Origin: Brachypodius melanocephalos
Lineage: Eukaryota; Chordata; Aves; Passeriformes; Pycnonotidae
NCBI GenBank assembly: GCA_013398615.1
Contig: VZSR01001459.1
Location: 8,991,686 to 9,055,685 of the forward strand
Length of the DNA: 64,000 bases
Direction: 5' to 3'
Position 1 is the first letter of the stretch, and each line of letters opens with the position of its first letter. The translations under genes and the position numbers were made by a program. Shown here piece by piece: positions 1 through 11,400 of this stretch. The notes under the pieces were generated by a model. It ran no database searches, was not told the origin of the DNA, and saw only the letters and a list, made by a program, of their open reading frames with translations.

Positions 1-480
1 CCAGGGTTGGGAGGTTCTCCTTGCTCAGTCAGGGACTTCCTGACAGCCCTGGTGTCTCCATGCAGCCACTGCCAGACTGCTCAGTGTCCCTTTGTGTGGG
101 AGTGGTGGCCTTGGTGACCCTCAGCAGTGGCACTGGGCTGTCCCTGGCTGTCACATCAAGGGGAAGAGGGGCTGCTCCTCACCAGCCCCTTTGGCAGAGA
201 ACATCCCCATGGAGCTCCTCTCCATGGGAAAGCAAACACTGAGTGGCTGCAGCGGGCTCAAAAAGCACCCACTAATTAAATCAGGCTCAATTATTAACCT
301 ATGAGACTTAATTTTCTGTTTTCATGTTCCAGTCTGAGCGGAGAAATAGAGATATAAATACAAATAAGCCAAAGAGGCAATGCCACCACGAACTCTCCTG
401 ACTTTGTGAGTCCAAGGCTGCTGAGGTTGGCCAGGTCAGGAGGTTTGGAGGGCTCCAGGGAGGGAGGGTGGGGTTGAGGA
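1..480. other. Gene-free unique sequence
   Basis: Nothing recognisable is present. Two overlapping reading frames of about 70 codons occur near 21-304, but they have no domain, signal peptide or splice context and look like chance frames in moderately GC-rich DNA. Confidence 0.6.
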
Positions 481-985
481 GGGGTCTGGCAAAAAGGGTT
501 CATTTGGTGATGTCTTACACAGTAAATCATGGATTTCTTTGCACAACCTTCTGTTGAATAAGATTTTGTACCGTTTATGCTAAAAATGAGCACTCAGCAC
601 TTCAAGGTTATCAAGGTTATATCAAGGTCATCACTGACACTTCTGGGGTCTGGCAATGAGGCCTTAAAATGGGTTTATTTGGTGATATCTTACACAGTAA
701 ACCATGGATTTCTCTGCATAACCTTCTGTTGAATACGATTTTGTACCATTAATGCTAGAAATGAGCACTCAGCACTTTGGTCCTGGTGATATCAAGGTTA
801 TCTCTGACCCTTCTGGGGTCTGGCAGTGAGGCCTCAAAAGGGGTTTATTTGGTGATGTCTTACAGGTCAAATCATGGATTTCTTTGCATAACCATTTGCT
901 GAACACGATTTTATACCATTTATGCTAGAAATGAGCATCTGACACTTTGGTCCTGATGGATCAAGGTTGCCTCTGACCTTTCTGG
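481..985. repeat. Three-copy tandem repeat, unit about 164-170 bp
   Basis: Three head-to-tail units begin at 481, 645 and 815, each starting with GGGGTCTGGCA, and the third ends near 984. Each unit then carries, in the same order, TTTGGTGATRTCTTACA, an ATCATGGATTTCT-like segment, an AACC-TTGCTGAA/TTCTGTTGAA segment, GATTTTRTACC, ATGCTARAAATGAGCA and a TCAAGGTTAT-like segment. Copies 2 and 3 are the most alike. Copy 1 lacks part of the early GAGGCCT region and has extra short TCAAGGTTAT-type repeats at 602-640. This is a small satellite or minisatellite. No coding potential was seen. Confidence 0.88.
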
Positions 986-3900
986 AGTTCCCACAGAGAT
1001 CTCCCTGTTGGAGTTAATGTGCCGAACTAAAGATTACAAATTACAATTAAACGTTTGACGATGGGCAAAAACATCTCAGGTCCATCTTGGGGTGGACTGG
1101 GATCAAGGCAGCCAGACAGGAATGAGGGGCTCTGTCCCCTTTTCTGCTGCTTTGGGTCAGTTTTTCATGGTTTCCCCTAAATGGGCTGGGAATTCCTGCT
1201 GTAAACAGGAGGAGGGGCTGTGAAAAGAGCGTGACTTTTGCTAAAATGTCACTGCAAGCTGTTCCTGGAGGAGGAATGAGGGGAAACAACGCCGTGGTGT
1301 GCGAGGCACTGCGATGCCTTTGTTCTGTGCCAGCACAGCTCCCAGAGCCCGAGCGGGATCTCAGCCCTGCTGCAGTGACATTTGTAAATGAGAACATGGC
1401 AAAGCTCGGGTTTGGCCAGGACAAAATGCTCTTTTTAAGGGTGGGGGATTAAAATAAAAAAAAAAAAAAGATAAAAAAATCTGGTTTAATGGAAAAAGGG
1501 AGTCAGTACACGGGGGGAAAAAATATAAAAAGGTTTAAGAAGCAAAGCAGAATTTTGAAAGAGCAGAGCACAAGTGCCAAATCACACAGGAGAAAGGGTC
1601 TTGCAGAGGTAGAATGAGAAGGGCTGGGAGGGAAGGGATGGGGAGAGGAGGGGAAAAAGCTTCTGGAATGGCACAGAGGCTTAGAAAGCTAAAATGAAAA
1701 CAAAAGGCCAAGGGGGAACATTCACATGGATATAAGGAAGAATGAATGGCTGTAAGGCATTTGAAGAATGCCTCTTAAAGTCTCCGAACTGAGGATCCTT
1801 TTAAATTTGTTTGTTATGAATTTTACCCTGTGTCCTGTTTTGCTGTTTGGTACGAGGCTGTGATGTGAGAAATACAGGGAGCTGCCATTATTCCCTGGGA
1901 TTTCATGGATTTTAGCACTGCTTAATGTCTCCTTTCACTCTGCTGAGGGAGTGACAGGTTGACTGGGGGTATCTTTGACCCCCTGTCTGTGCACCACGTC
2001 CCTCTGTGCTGTACCAAGGACAAACTCTGAGCCACAAAATTTTAAAAATGAGATTTGGAGGCCAAGAGGACCAGCAGAAACAAACCCTGTCCCAGCACAA
2101 ACCCTGAGCAACAGCTGGTCAGGACTGGGGGCAGAGGCGAGCCATCACCTTTGGTTTTTTTCCCTTTCCAACTCTTTCTGCCTCCTGCCTGATGAGGCAC
2201 GGGCTGTTTGTGAGCACAGAACTGCTCAGGCAGAGCTGGGAGTGTGCTGGGAGATTGTCAGCAAGGCTGGGGAGGGATGCCAGCACATCCATCCTGGAAG
2301 CCAGGGTACATCTGACCCATTAGAGGCACCCCTGAGCTCCACCAGGCTCCACCTGGAGGGGGAACACCCCAGGCTTGGTTTATCTCTGCTCTCAAAGGGG
2401 TTTGCAGCCCATTCCCATCAGAGGAGAGGGCCCAGATGAAGCTCCTGCCCTCAGGCATGGACAGAGGGACTGTCCAGCAGTCCTGGAGTGATTTCCTGGA
2501 GGTTGGGCTGCTCCAGCCATTCGTGGGCAGCCCTTGGAAGGATGTGGGACACAGCTTCAGGGCACCCTGCACCACTTCTCCATCCTTCCAGGTACCTTAT
2601 TCCACGGTGGAGAGGGGAGATTTAGATAGAAATGGAATTCTTGACATTTTTCTGTCTTAATGGGGATGGGAAGCTGTGTCTTCCAACACTTTATATTAAA
2701 AAAACAAAGGCTTTGACTGGCAATGTAATTATAGCCTGGATTGATTATTGAGTTATTGCATTTTCTGTCATCATTTGATGTTGACTTACAAGAGCTGGAT
2801 GTGCCTGCAGTGGCTGGGGGATTTTGTAACCTGTTCTTGGCAGTTTCACTCCAGAGCTTTACACAATCACTCAACAATCCAGTGCTTTCATTAAATACGG
2901 GGTTTCAGTAAACCTCCAAACTGAAATTCATCTGCTCTGGCACCGGAACCGTGCAAAAACGAGACACATGGAAAACGGCAGAGGAGATTGGGCTATTAAG
3001 AATAATTAATACCGAATTTAATTGACAATTACTTAGCAAGAGTGATATTTGGCTTTCAAAGGCCATCTACATTTATGGTGTTGCACAGAACAATAAAAAG
3101 AAGCAATCTGTTTGAGGGAGATGAACATAAAGCAGGGGGGAAATGCAAATGCTGGATCCTTTGTCCTGGGGCGGTCCTGGAGCAGGGCAGGTACACGGTG
3201 GGAGGTGCTCACTCCTTAATCACAACTTCAGAAAGGCGTCTCTTAATTGTTTCTGGTAGGTACAGGCTGGATTTTGATCCTTTTGGGAAAGGAAGGAGGT
3301 GAGAGAGCTTTTGGAGTTGGTGTTATTTACATATAAAAGATTCATCTGTTGTGTTAACGGGGCTGTGGAGCAGTGAGCGTTTACCCACAGGCAGGTGACT
3401 CACAGCCCTGGATAAATTCACTTTTATATTCAATCCCCGCTACTCTGTGATGCCTGGGAGTATTTTTCATGGTTTTTTTTCCTTCCTGTTGGTAGTTTGA
3501 ACACTGATCTCCTACACTCTCCTTTGTTCCCATGTTCATATTATTCGTATTTCTCACCCTTTAGGCTTTTCCCTCCTGCTTTTGTGAAGCCTTTAGGTGC
3601 AGGCAGAAAAGAAAGGGGACAGAAATGAACAAATTAGGGAAAGAATCTGTAATGGAATGAATGAAAACGCAGCAGCACCATAAGGAATCGGTAACTAATG
3701 AGTAGGAAGTACTGTACAGTATGTCATTCATTTAGCCCTCTCTGCTCAGGGTAGCAGCAGATGGTGCCCTGAGGGACTTGGATGTTCCCATCCATGCTCC
3801 AACACTACTAAAGAGGTGAGATGAGAAAAGGAGACGAGATGGATCACACCAATCAGCCCAGCAGAAAAATGATTATGATTACATAACTAATGACCCAGGG

Positions 3901-5168
3901 AATTAGACAATATCAAAAATAGGAAGGATGCCAATTTGTGCTGTGACACGTCTGAGCAGCACAAGCAACGTGGGGGCTGTGGAGTGAGAGTTGTGTGGGT
4001 AAGGAAAAAAGGGGGGGCTCCTCATCAAGCTTTCAAAAACAATCCTTTTATTTGACAAATCCTTGATATTTCATTTATTCTTTTCTCTGGATGCTGAGAA
4101 AACCCCACTCTTGGGTATTCCTGCAATAATCCTGACTAGGTTGTGCACTTACCAGTTCTCTTTTTGCCGTGTTTATCTCAGCTGGAAACTCATCAGAACC
4201 TGGTTTTGCTCCAGTTTTGTTAGAGAGCTTTGCTGTAGGAATGGGACTGGGAGCCTGACAGTGCAGCTGAGGAGCAGCAGCTGAACAGGGACTGTCAGAG
4301 TGATTCCTGCTCCTGCTGATGGCACAGGGAGTGTGCAGCTCCTTGCTCCTCCAGGAACTGCTGGAAGTGTCCTCTGTAGGACCAGGCAGAGCCCTTGGTC
4401 ACACACCTTAAAAGGGTGGCATCAAGACCCTACAGAAAACTGAAACATTTCACATTGAAATATTCCAGGGGAAGGAATATTGGATGAAATCTCAATTTAC
4501 AGGAAAAGCCTTTGTTTGGCTGATCTCCCTCCCTCAGTTCTGATCTATTTTCTTCTCCAATTTATTGATTTCTTGATAGAAATGTCTGGATTGAGATTGC
4601 AAAATTCTCTCTGTCTGTGCTGCAATCCTGATTCCAGGACCCTGTTAGTGGCTACAAATGTGCCTGCCAGCTACTCTGATTGAAAAGGCTGATTTTGTTG
4701 TCCCACAGCTCAGAGGTCTGGCTTCAAAACGTGGAGCAGCCCAAAAATTATACGAAATGCAGCTTTTTGCCATCTGCTGGAAAATGTTAATGAGCTGATG
4801 ATGTCATCCTCCATTTCAGACAGGTGTCCACATCCCCAAAAATGTGATGAGAAATGACATCTCTGTTGACAGTCTCATCAGATTAATTGGGACTGGAGGA
4901 GTGAGGTAATTCTCACATCAAGAGGCTGGAGAACACACTGCGGGAGGAACGTTGAGCTCCTGCTCCTTGTGCCGCCGCTGGATCACAGCAGCTTTGATGG
5001 GCTGGATTAGGGGATCAATACCCACACATTGACACACTAATCCCCCCAGGGACCCTCATTAAACACCGTTCAGAGCAGGGGCCACAACCGCGTGTGTGCC
5101 ACCAGGAGCTGCAGCGGTGTCGCGTTTCATTGGGGTGCGTTCAAACAGCTTCATTCAAACACTGAAAT
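986..5168. other. Gene-free, mostly unique sequence
   Basis: No gene or clear interspersed repeat was recognised. There is a purine-rich stretch around 1500-1700 and an AT-rich patch near 2990-3040 with a TAATTA site at 3003-3008. The reading frames at 1975-2439 (+), 2258-2575 (-) and 1047-1424 (-) overlap one another and have no recognisable protein features. Old, highly decayed repeats could be present unseen. Confidence 0.55.
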
Positions 5169-5494
5169 ACACATCGAGGGTTGCCCTTGGTTTTTCGTGT
5201 TTTCACTTTTGCCTTCTGATGTTTATGCTTTGCCTTCTGAGGTGTACAGAACTTGGAGTTAGTTCTCACACATTCTTGTGTAAATGAAACGTTTTCATGT
5301 TTTCTCCTCTAGGAGGAGTTTCTTGAGCGATGGTGATGTTCACCAACGAGATTGGAGAGGTGGTAACACCTTTGGCCAATCTCTTGCCTTCTGATCAATT
5401 GTATATGAGTTGGAGTCAAAATAGAAAAACAGAGCAAAGCATGAACATCAGAAGGCAAAAGTAAAAACCTGACAAACCAGAGCAACACATCGAG
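5169..5494. mobile_element. Candidate non-autonomous DNA transposon with inverted arms and target duplication
   Basis: A 10-bp direct repeat ACACATCGAG occurs at 5169-5178 and again at 5485-5494. Just inside, the two ends are inverted copies of each other. The 29-bp core arms (5205-5233 and 5434-5462) match as reverse complements at 28 of 29 positions, and weaker similarity continues out to the direct repeats, giving arms of about 54 bp. The motif TTGCCTTCTGAT or its complement occurs inside both arms and again at 5384-5395, with a near copy at 5230-5240. This looks like the subterminal motif repeats of DNA transposons. The roughly 306-bp body has no transposase-sized frame. An 8-10 bp duplication fits hAT-type elements, but the terminal bases match no family I can name. 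A foldback element or a nested insertion is the alternative. Confidence 0.55.
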
Positions 5495-5599
5495 CTCCCC
5501 AAACCGTGAATTTGGGGCGTTAAATGGACCCCGAGGTGTTAAAAGCAGCAGGAAGGGTCAGGTTTTGGTGGTACACGCGGATTAATGGGGAGAAACTCC

Positions 5600-5700
5600 G
5601 AGGAGTGGAAGGGATCTGCTGGGTCATGGGTTCAGTCCCCTGCTGGAGGAGATGTCCATGGAAAACCTTCCACGAGGTGCTCAAATGCCACTTGAAAATT
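5600..5700 (-). mobile_element. Possible decayed CR1 fragment
   Basis: The segment GTGGAAGGGATCTGCTGGG followed by GTTCAGTCCCCTGCTGGAGG resembles the 3' region of CR1 read on the minus strand. The similarity fades quickly and the copy is short. It could also be chance similarity. Confidence 0.35.
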
Positions 5701-6924
5701 AATTAGAATTTTTTTCTCCTCTTGGGACTCTCTTCCATAACCTTTCCCCAATAATGGGGAAGAGGCTGTCATCTAATTTCAGAATAAATACATTCCCGGC
5801 TAATTTATATTAATTTTTGTTCCTCTTTTTTTTACGTTACAAATCCTTTTCATCTCACTGGGTGCATTTACAGTCAGGAATATCTACTCTCTAAATAGAT
5901 GGAGACTTTTCCCTCTAAGGCTTTCCACACTTGGTGGATGTTGTGTCATTAAAGCATTCCTGGCCTTTGCTCATCTCTGTATTCCTTTTTTTTTTTTTTT
6001 TTGGCACCAATTCCTGCAGGATTTGGGGCTTTTGAGCATCAGGGTGATGCAGTGACATCACTCTTCCAGTGCTCCACATCACCATCATTCCCCAGCTTCC
6101 ATTCCTTGCCTTGCACAAACCTTCCAGTCCTGTTTTGTGACAACAGACGTTTTTCCAAGGAGCCAGCTGGGGAGGTGTCTGAAATCCTGCCAGGACAAGT
6201 GTTTTGTTGGTGTTACATTTGCCTGAGGGAAGGTGGGGAAAAATAATAATTAAAAAAAAAAAATCCTGAAATACCCTGAGTAAAATCATTTATATTTTAC
6301 TCTTTGGACTTGATTTTCCGTAAGAAGTTGCTGGCCCTGTTATTAAATAAATAGAATTTCTCTTGTTTTAGGCCATTCTGGAATTCACAGCAGAGATTCA
6401 AATCGCTGTTAATATTTAAATCTTTTGTAAAGAAGAAATAAAGCAGCAGCAGCATTTCAGATTGGCAATTTTAACCCCTCAACACACTTTTGTGGACATA
6501 AAAGTGTGCATGATGCTGAATGTATCAGTTTTGCTCCATAAATTCCTCGCTATTCTTTCTTTTCTTGAAAAATATTTCTGGGGATAAAGACAGCGCTTTC
6601 ACAGCTCACATGAACTCTCCAAAGGTGATAATTTGAATTTTTTAAAGATTATTGACCAAAAAGACCCAGTGGGGCTGTTGTTACCTCTGTTTAATGCTTT
6701 GTCTGGTGAATTACTTCCTGTGGGGTAATGACTACTGCAAGGCCCAGCTGAATGAAAAAATAGGATTTAAGTGTTTTGGGAATCAAGCAGAAAAAGGGAA
6801 AATCAGCAAACAGATTTGGATGTCTTCATTCTCATTCTTTATCAAATCTCATGCTTGTGTTTATTACTCGAAAAAAAAGATCAGCCAACAGCAATGATGG
6901 CAGAGGGTTTGGATTTGGTGGGCT

Positions 6925-7017
6925 TTTAGGTTGGTTTTGGGATTTCTTTTGGGTTTTTTTTTTTGTTTGTTTCTGGACTTCTTTCTGGTGTGTGTTTTTT
7001 GGGGGAGATTTTTTGTG
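6925..7017. repeat. G/T-rich low-complexity tract
   Basis: The plus strand is almost entirely G and T, with runs such as GGGTTTTTTTTTTTG and TTTTTTGGGGGAG. The frames read through it are biased-composition artefacts. Confidence 0.7.
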
Positions 7018-7223
7018 TATATTAATTGAAATGTTATAATGACTCATTATTCCAATTAGTCTACTAAAAAAAGCATTATCTCATCTATTTAGAAAAAAAA
7101 AGCAGGTTACCCCAACACACAAAAGACCTAGATGTGAAGTGAAATAGAACAATATTTATTTCCAGGTTTTGTGGGTTTTGTAGCTGGCTTCCATCAGATT
7201 TTCCTGAATTTACAAGATGGAGT

Positions 7224-7256
7224 AAGACAAGGATAAGACAAGGATAAGACAAGGAT
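7224..7256. repeat. 11-bp tandem repeat, three perfect copies
   Basis: AAGACAAGGAT is repeated exactly three times in a row. Confidence 0.9.
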
Positions 7257-8251
7257 ACTTTAACTCTTTTCCTCCTCAGTTGCTCCCATAACCTCGTTTT
7301 ACCCCATCATGATTTGCTGCAGCTTTCACAAGTCACAAGGCTGCTGTGTTCCCTTTTTTCCCCCTGTAAAACCTCTTTTTTTCAGTTTCCCAGATCCCTG
7401 CTGTGGCTGAGGGTCGCACCCAGTCCTGCTCTGGAATTTTCTCCAGCAGGAGAGGCTCAGTCTCATCCCTCTTGAAGTCCCTATTTTGTGGGATTGTGTT
7501 ATCAGTTTTGGACTTCAAATAAACATCTTACAGAGCTTCCCTGACTGTAAATTATAATTTTTTTTCCTCCATTTGATCTCCCTGCTCTTTCCTGATCCTC
7601 AAAGCGGGCCTTGCAAGGCTTTGTTTAATTGATTATTTGGCAGTTATCTGTTTCATCTTGCACGATTATCAAATGCTTTCTGGGCTGGCTTTGGAGGGTT
7701 TGTTAGCAGAGGGATCAGCTGGATCAATGGCACAGAACAGAGATGTTAATTGCATTGTCAACAGCCATTCTCACTTTTAGCCCCCCCTTGCCAATCTTTT
7801 ATGTCATGGTGGTGTGAACTCTTGAGAGACTCTCCAAATATGCCGCAAATTCAAATTAATTTCGTTGTTTTGTGTTAGATGTGTAAGATTTAGCCTCAAC
7901 TGACACAACCTTTTGGGAGAAAATCCCGAGTTTCTGGGCTCTTTTCTGATGTAAAACCAGATCGGGTCGGTCCATGCTGTTGCATTTTGTCTTACTGAAA
8001 TGTTGGCAGAATGCTGCATGGAAAATGGGTGATGCTGCAATTCCACCCGCTCCATTTGTACAGGTTCCACAAAAATTGCTTTTGTAGGGTCAGCGTGGGT
8101 CAGAGAGTCTCGATGGATGTGGAATTCCTCTGACTCTGGGTTTAAAGTGACTTATTTTCATGAACAGCTCGAGATTTACCCTTGTTTACAGCCCAATGGA
8201 AATGAAAATGTCAGAGGACTTTAGAAAAACTCTCTTGGTTTGCACACAAGT

Positions 8252-8490
8252 TGAAACTTGGAGGTTTAAATTAGATGTTAAGAAGGAATTGTTCCCTGTG
8301 AGGGTGGGAAGGTCCCATCCAGAGAAGCTGTGGCTGCTCCTGGATCCCTGGAATTGTCCAAGCTCATGTTGGACAGGGCTTGGAGCAGCCTGGGACACTG
8401 GAAGGTCCCTACCCATGGATGGGGGTGAAATTAGGTGATCCTAAAAGTCCCTCCCAACTCAAACCATTCTGTGGGGCTATGACTCTACAA
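8252..8490 (+). mobile_element. CR1 LINE fragment, 3' end
   Basis: This is a 5'-truncated CR1 in plus orientation. Hallmarks in order are an AGGAATTGTTCCCTGTGAGG segment, GGTGGGAAGG, CTGGATCCCTGGAA, a TTGGACAGGGCTTGGAGCAG block, GGAAGGTCCCTACCCATGG and CTCCCAACTCAAACCATTCT. The tail reads TGTGGGGCTATGACTCTAC in place of the usual short ATTCTATG repeats. The reverse-transcriptase region is absent, so the copy is dead. The frames at 8160-8438 (+) and 8186-8416 (-) are artefacts of it. Confidence 0.9.
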
Positions 8491-11400
8491 CCTTCCTGCA
8501 TGGATTATGCTTGAGGCATTTCTAAAAGTATTAATTGTATCTATTTCATGTGAGATGTGAGAGAAAAAAAGATACATAAAGTTTCTAGCAAGCTGCCATG
8601 TAAACCATAAAATCTCATTGTTATCACTGGTGAGGAGCATCTGTTTATGAAAGAGATTATTTTATTTATTTCATGTTTTATGAGGAGATATTTGTCAGGT
8701 GAGAATAGCATAATTGGGAGTGAAAAAACAGCTGATTATTTTAGGTGCAGGTGACAGGATGACAGAGAATTACACATCATTACACGATACAGGGAAATCT
8801 GTGGAAATATTAATGCAGAAGAGGGGGGAAAGAATGGGAAAAGTTGAAGGGGGAGTGAGGAGGAGGAGGAAGAACAGACACGTGGGTCAGGTCAAGAGCG
8901 TGGCAGCTTTTAGTGCAGGGCCAGAAATATTTAGTGTGTTGAACAGTGAGGTGGAATCAAAGGAGAGGTGATGGAGCCATGGGATGTGGCTGGTTTGTCA
9001 GCTCAGGGGTTGGGGTAATTCTCCTTCTGCCTGGATCTCTCCCCTTCCACTCCTCAGCAGGATGGAATTGAACTCTCAGGGGGAGTTTTGTTATATTAAA
9101 AGGGATCGACTGATTGTGCTACAAACCTTGTGGAGAGCAGCAGTTTGAGCTGGAAATATTGCAATGTGATCTGATCCCCTTTGGGATGGTGGCTTGGATT
9201 GAGAAATGCCCACACTTTGATCTTTAGTTTTTCCTAACAAACCTGGGATCACTCAGGGAATATCCACACAATATCAACACTTCTCTTTTTTAATGTTTGT
9301 GTTGTTTAACCAGCTTAGCTTTGTCTGCACCCAGAACAAGAGGGAGCTTGTAAATCTACATTATCTTCCTTCACTTTCCCCCTTTTCCCAAGGCTTAGGT
9401 TTGAATAGAAATGTGTAAATAATTGGTCAATAACAGGAGGAAGCACTTACTGACAATCATGTGAGGAGCCTTCAAGGTCAGATCTGGAGAGCAACCAGGG
9501 AGATCTCCTGTGAAGTTTGGTTTTTCTCTGTTCCAACATTTTTCTCCATTCATTTTTTAGCTCTTGTGGGGAAATGGCAGATTTAATGTATTTATATATT
9601 TATTTTGTGTGTGTGCTTGTGCAGCACAGGTTGGGCATGTGCCACACTGGAGACACATCAAAGGCAGTGATTGATTTGGTAGAAAACGACCAAACATGTT
9701 TAAAACACTCCTTGTTCTTGTAAATGATAATTGTTCCCTTTTTTTTTCAATCTATCCTGAATAAATTGCCCAGACACAAAGTGTCATTAAATGCTCCTCT
9801 TTTACAGCTTACCATTTCCCCATGTCCAAATTTCAATATTAACACTGTGTTCCTTTGTGAATTGAGCTTTTATTCATTATATTCCTTTTTACACTAATAG
9901 TTATTATTATGCTGCTCATACTTTAGCTTCAGAGCTAATTATAGTCTTTGGCTCTCTCCTTCTGGAATATAGATACTGATATATATTAATGCCACGTACC
10001 TTGCTCTCCAGCCAGCACTTATTTCACAAGGATGCTCTGATTTTGTCCTCTTACGCTGACTAAAACATCCCAATTTTTCTTTTCTTTTTTTCCCCCTTTT
10101 TTTTTTTTTTTTTCATTATCATTTCGCCCTGCTGAAAAGCATTATCTGGGAGAAGTCTCAGCAAAGAGAGATCACACCCCCTCCCTGCCAGGGTTGGAAA
10201 TCCCTTAATACAGCCATGTACTGTCAACTCACACATAATGAAAATGTCAATAGTGCTCAGATTGGAGCAGTTTAAGGCACTGAAACAGATGTAGCTCCAC
10301 ACAACATAAATCTATTGAGCAGAGAAGGGGGGAGGCTGCTTGGTCACACAGCCATTAAAAAAATAGAATAAAATAAAACCCAGCCTCTAACTGAAATTAG
10401 CCCTGAGAATCCTGCCAGAAATCACACTGCAAATAATGCAGAGTGATGGAGTTGTGGTTTGGGTGCTGGATCCAGGGGGATCAAAGGGAATGAGATCCCA
10501 GTTCCTCCTCCCTGCTGATGGGATGGCAAACCCTGCAGCCCCCACCACAGCCCTCAGCTCTCCTGGCCATAACACAGCAAAAAAATCATGATTTTGTTCA
10601 ACCTTCACCTTGCAGACAGGGTTGAAGGCGGAGAGAGGAGTTCTGGTACAATCACAGACACAATTCCAGTAGAGAAGCTGCGAAAGGTTTGGATAAAATT
10701 CTGGAATCTATGGGATTCAGACTTTTCTTGGTGTCTATCCCTGAACCATGCAGGAAAACCTGAGCTCTTCCTTGCATTTGGCGTTCCTGCTTTTGGATTG
10801 GCTTCTTCAGATTTAGTTGGTTCTCAATCAAGTGGCAAAGGCAACATCTGAATCCGCTCAGGAAATTTAATATCCTTTAAACAGTGCTTTGAATTTTCGG
10901 TTTTATTTCCTGTCAGGTCTTTCTGGATCAGTGTGAGTGACACATTGTCGGTTAAGACCTGCAAAATAGTCATAAAATTAGGTGAAAACTGCTGTTTAAT
11001 AATCAGTGGAAAAACAGCTCCCGTGGAAGTGAGTGACCAAAAGGTCACACACATCCCAGGATTTACGAGCAGGGTAGTGTTCACACAATCTGTGCAATTT
11101 AGAAATTTCAGGGAGTACAGAGAAGACTCAGAGAATGGTGAAGTGGCTGGAAAATCTGTCAGTGGGAGACTGCAGGTGCAAAGAGAATATTAACAATTCA
11201 CCCAATGAGTCTCTCTGCCTTTAGCTGTGAGAACCCAAATGTGGATAATCAGCTCCTTCAAAAGTTACTGTGAGATGCTTTTCAGGGAAAAAAAAAAAAA
11301 AAGAGTTGTGGTCTCAGCAGACAATTAACCATTTCTCCTGCTGAATGTTTTTTGTGGATTTTCTCTCAACAGCACTTTTCTTAGAGAAAATTATTCCACC

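Larger units (their letters stand above)
5495..8251. other. Gene-free sequence with low-complexity patches
   Basis: No gene is supported. The stretch holds a possible old CR1 fragment near 5600-5700, a T run near 5988-6002, a G/T-rich patch near 6925-7017 and a small 11-bp tandem repeat at 7224-7256. The rest is unique, AT-rich sequence. Confidence 0.55.

Noticed and set aside
5338..5463. Short frame inside the inverted-repeat element as a transposase or retroviral remnant.
   Set aside because: It is only about 40 codons, has no motif, and the inverted arms make up much of it.
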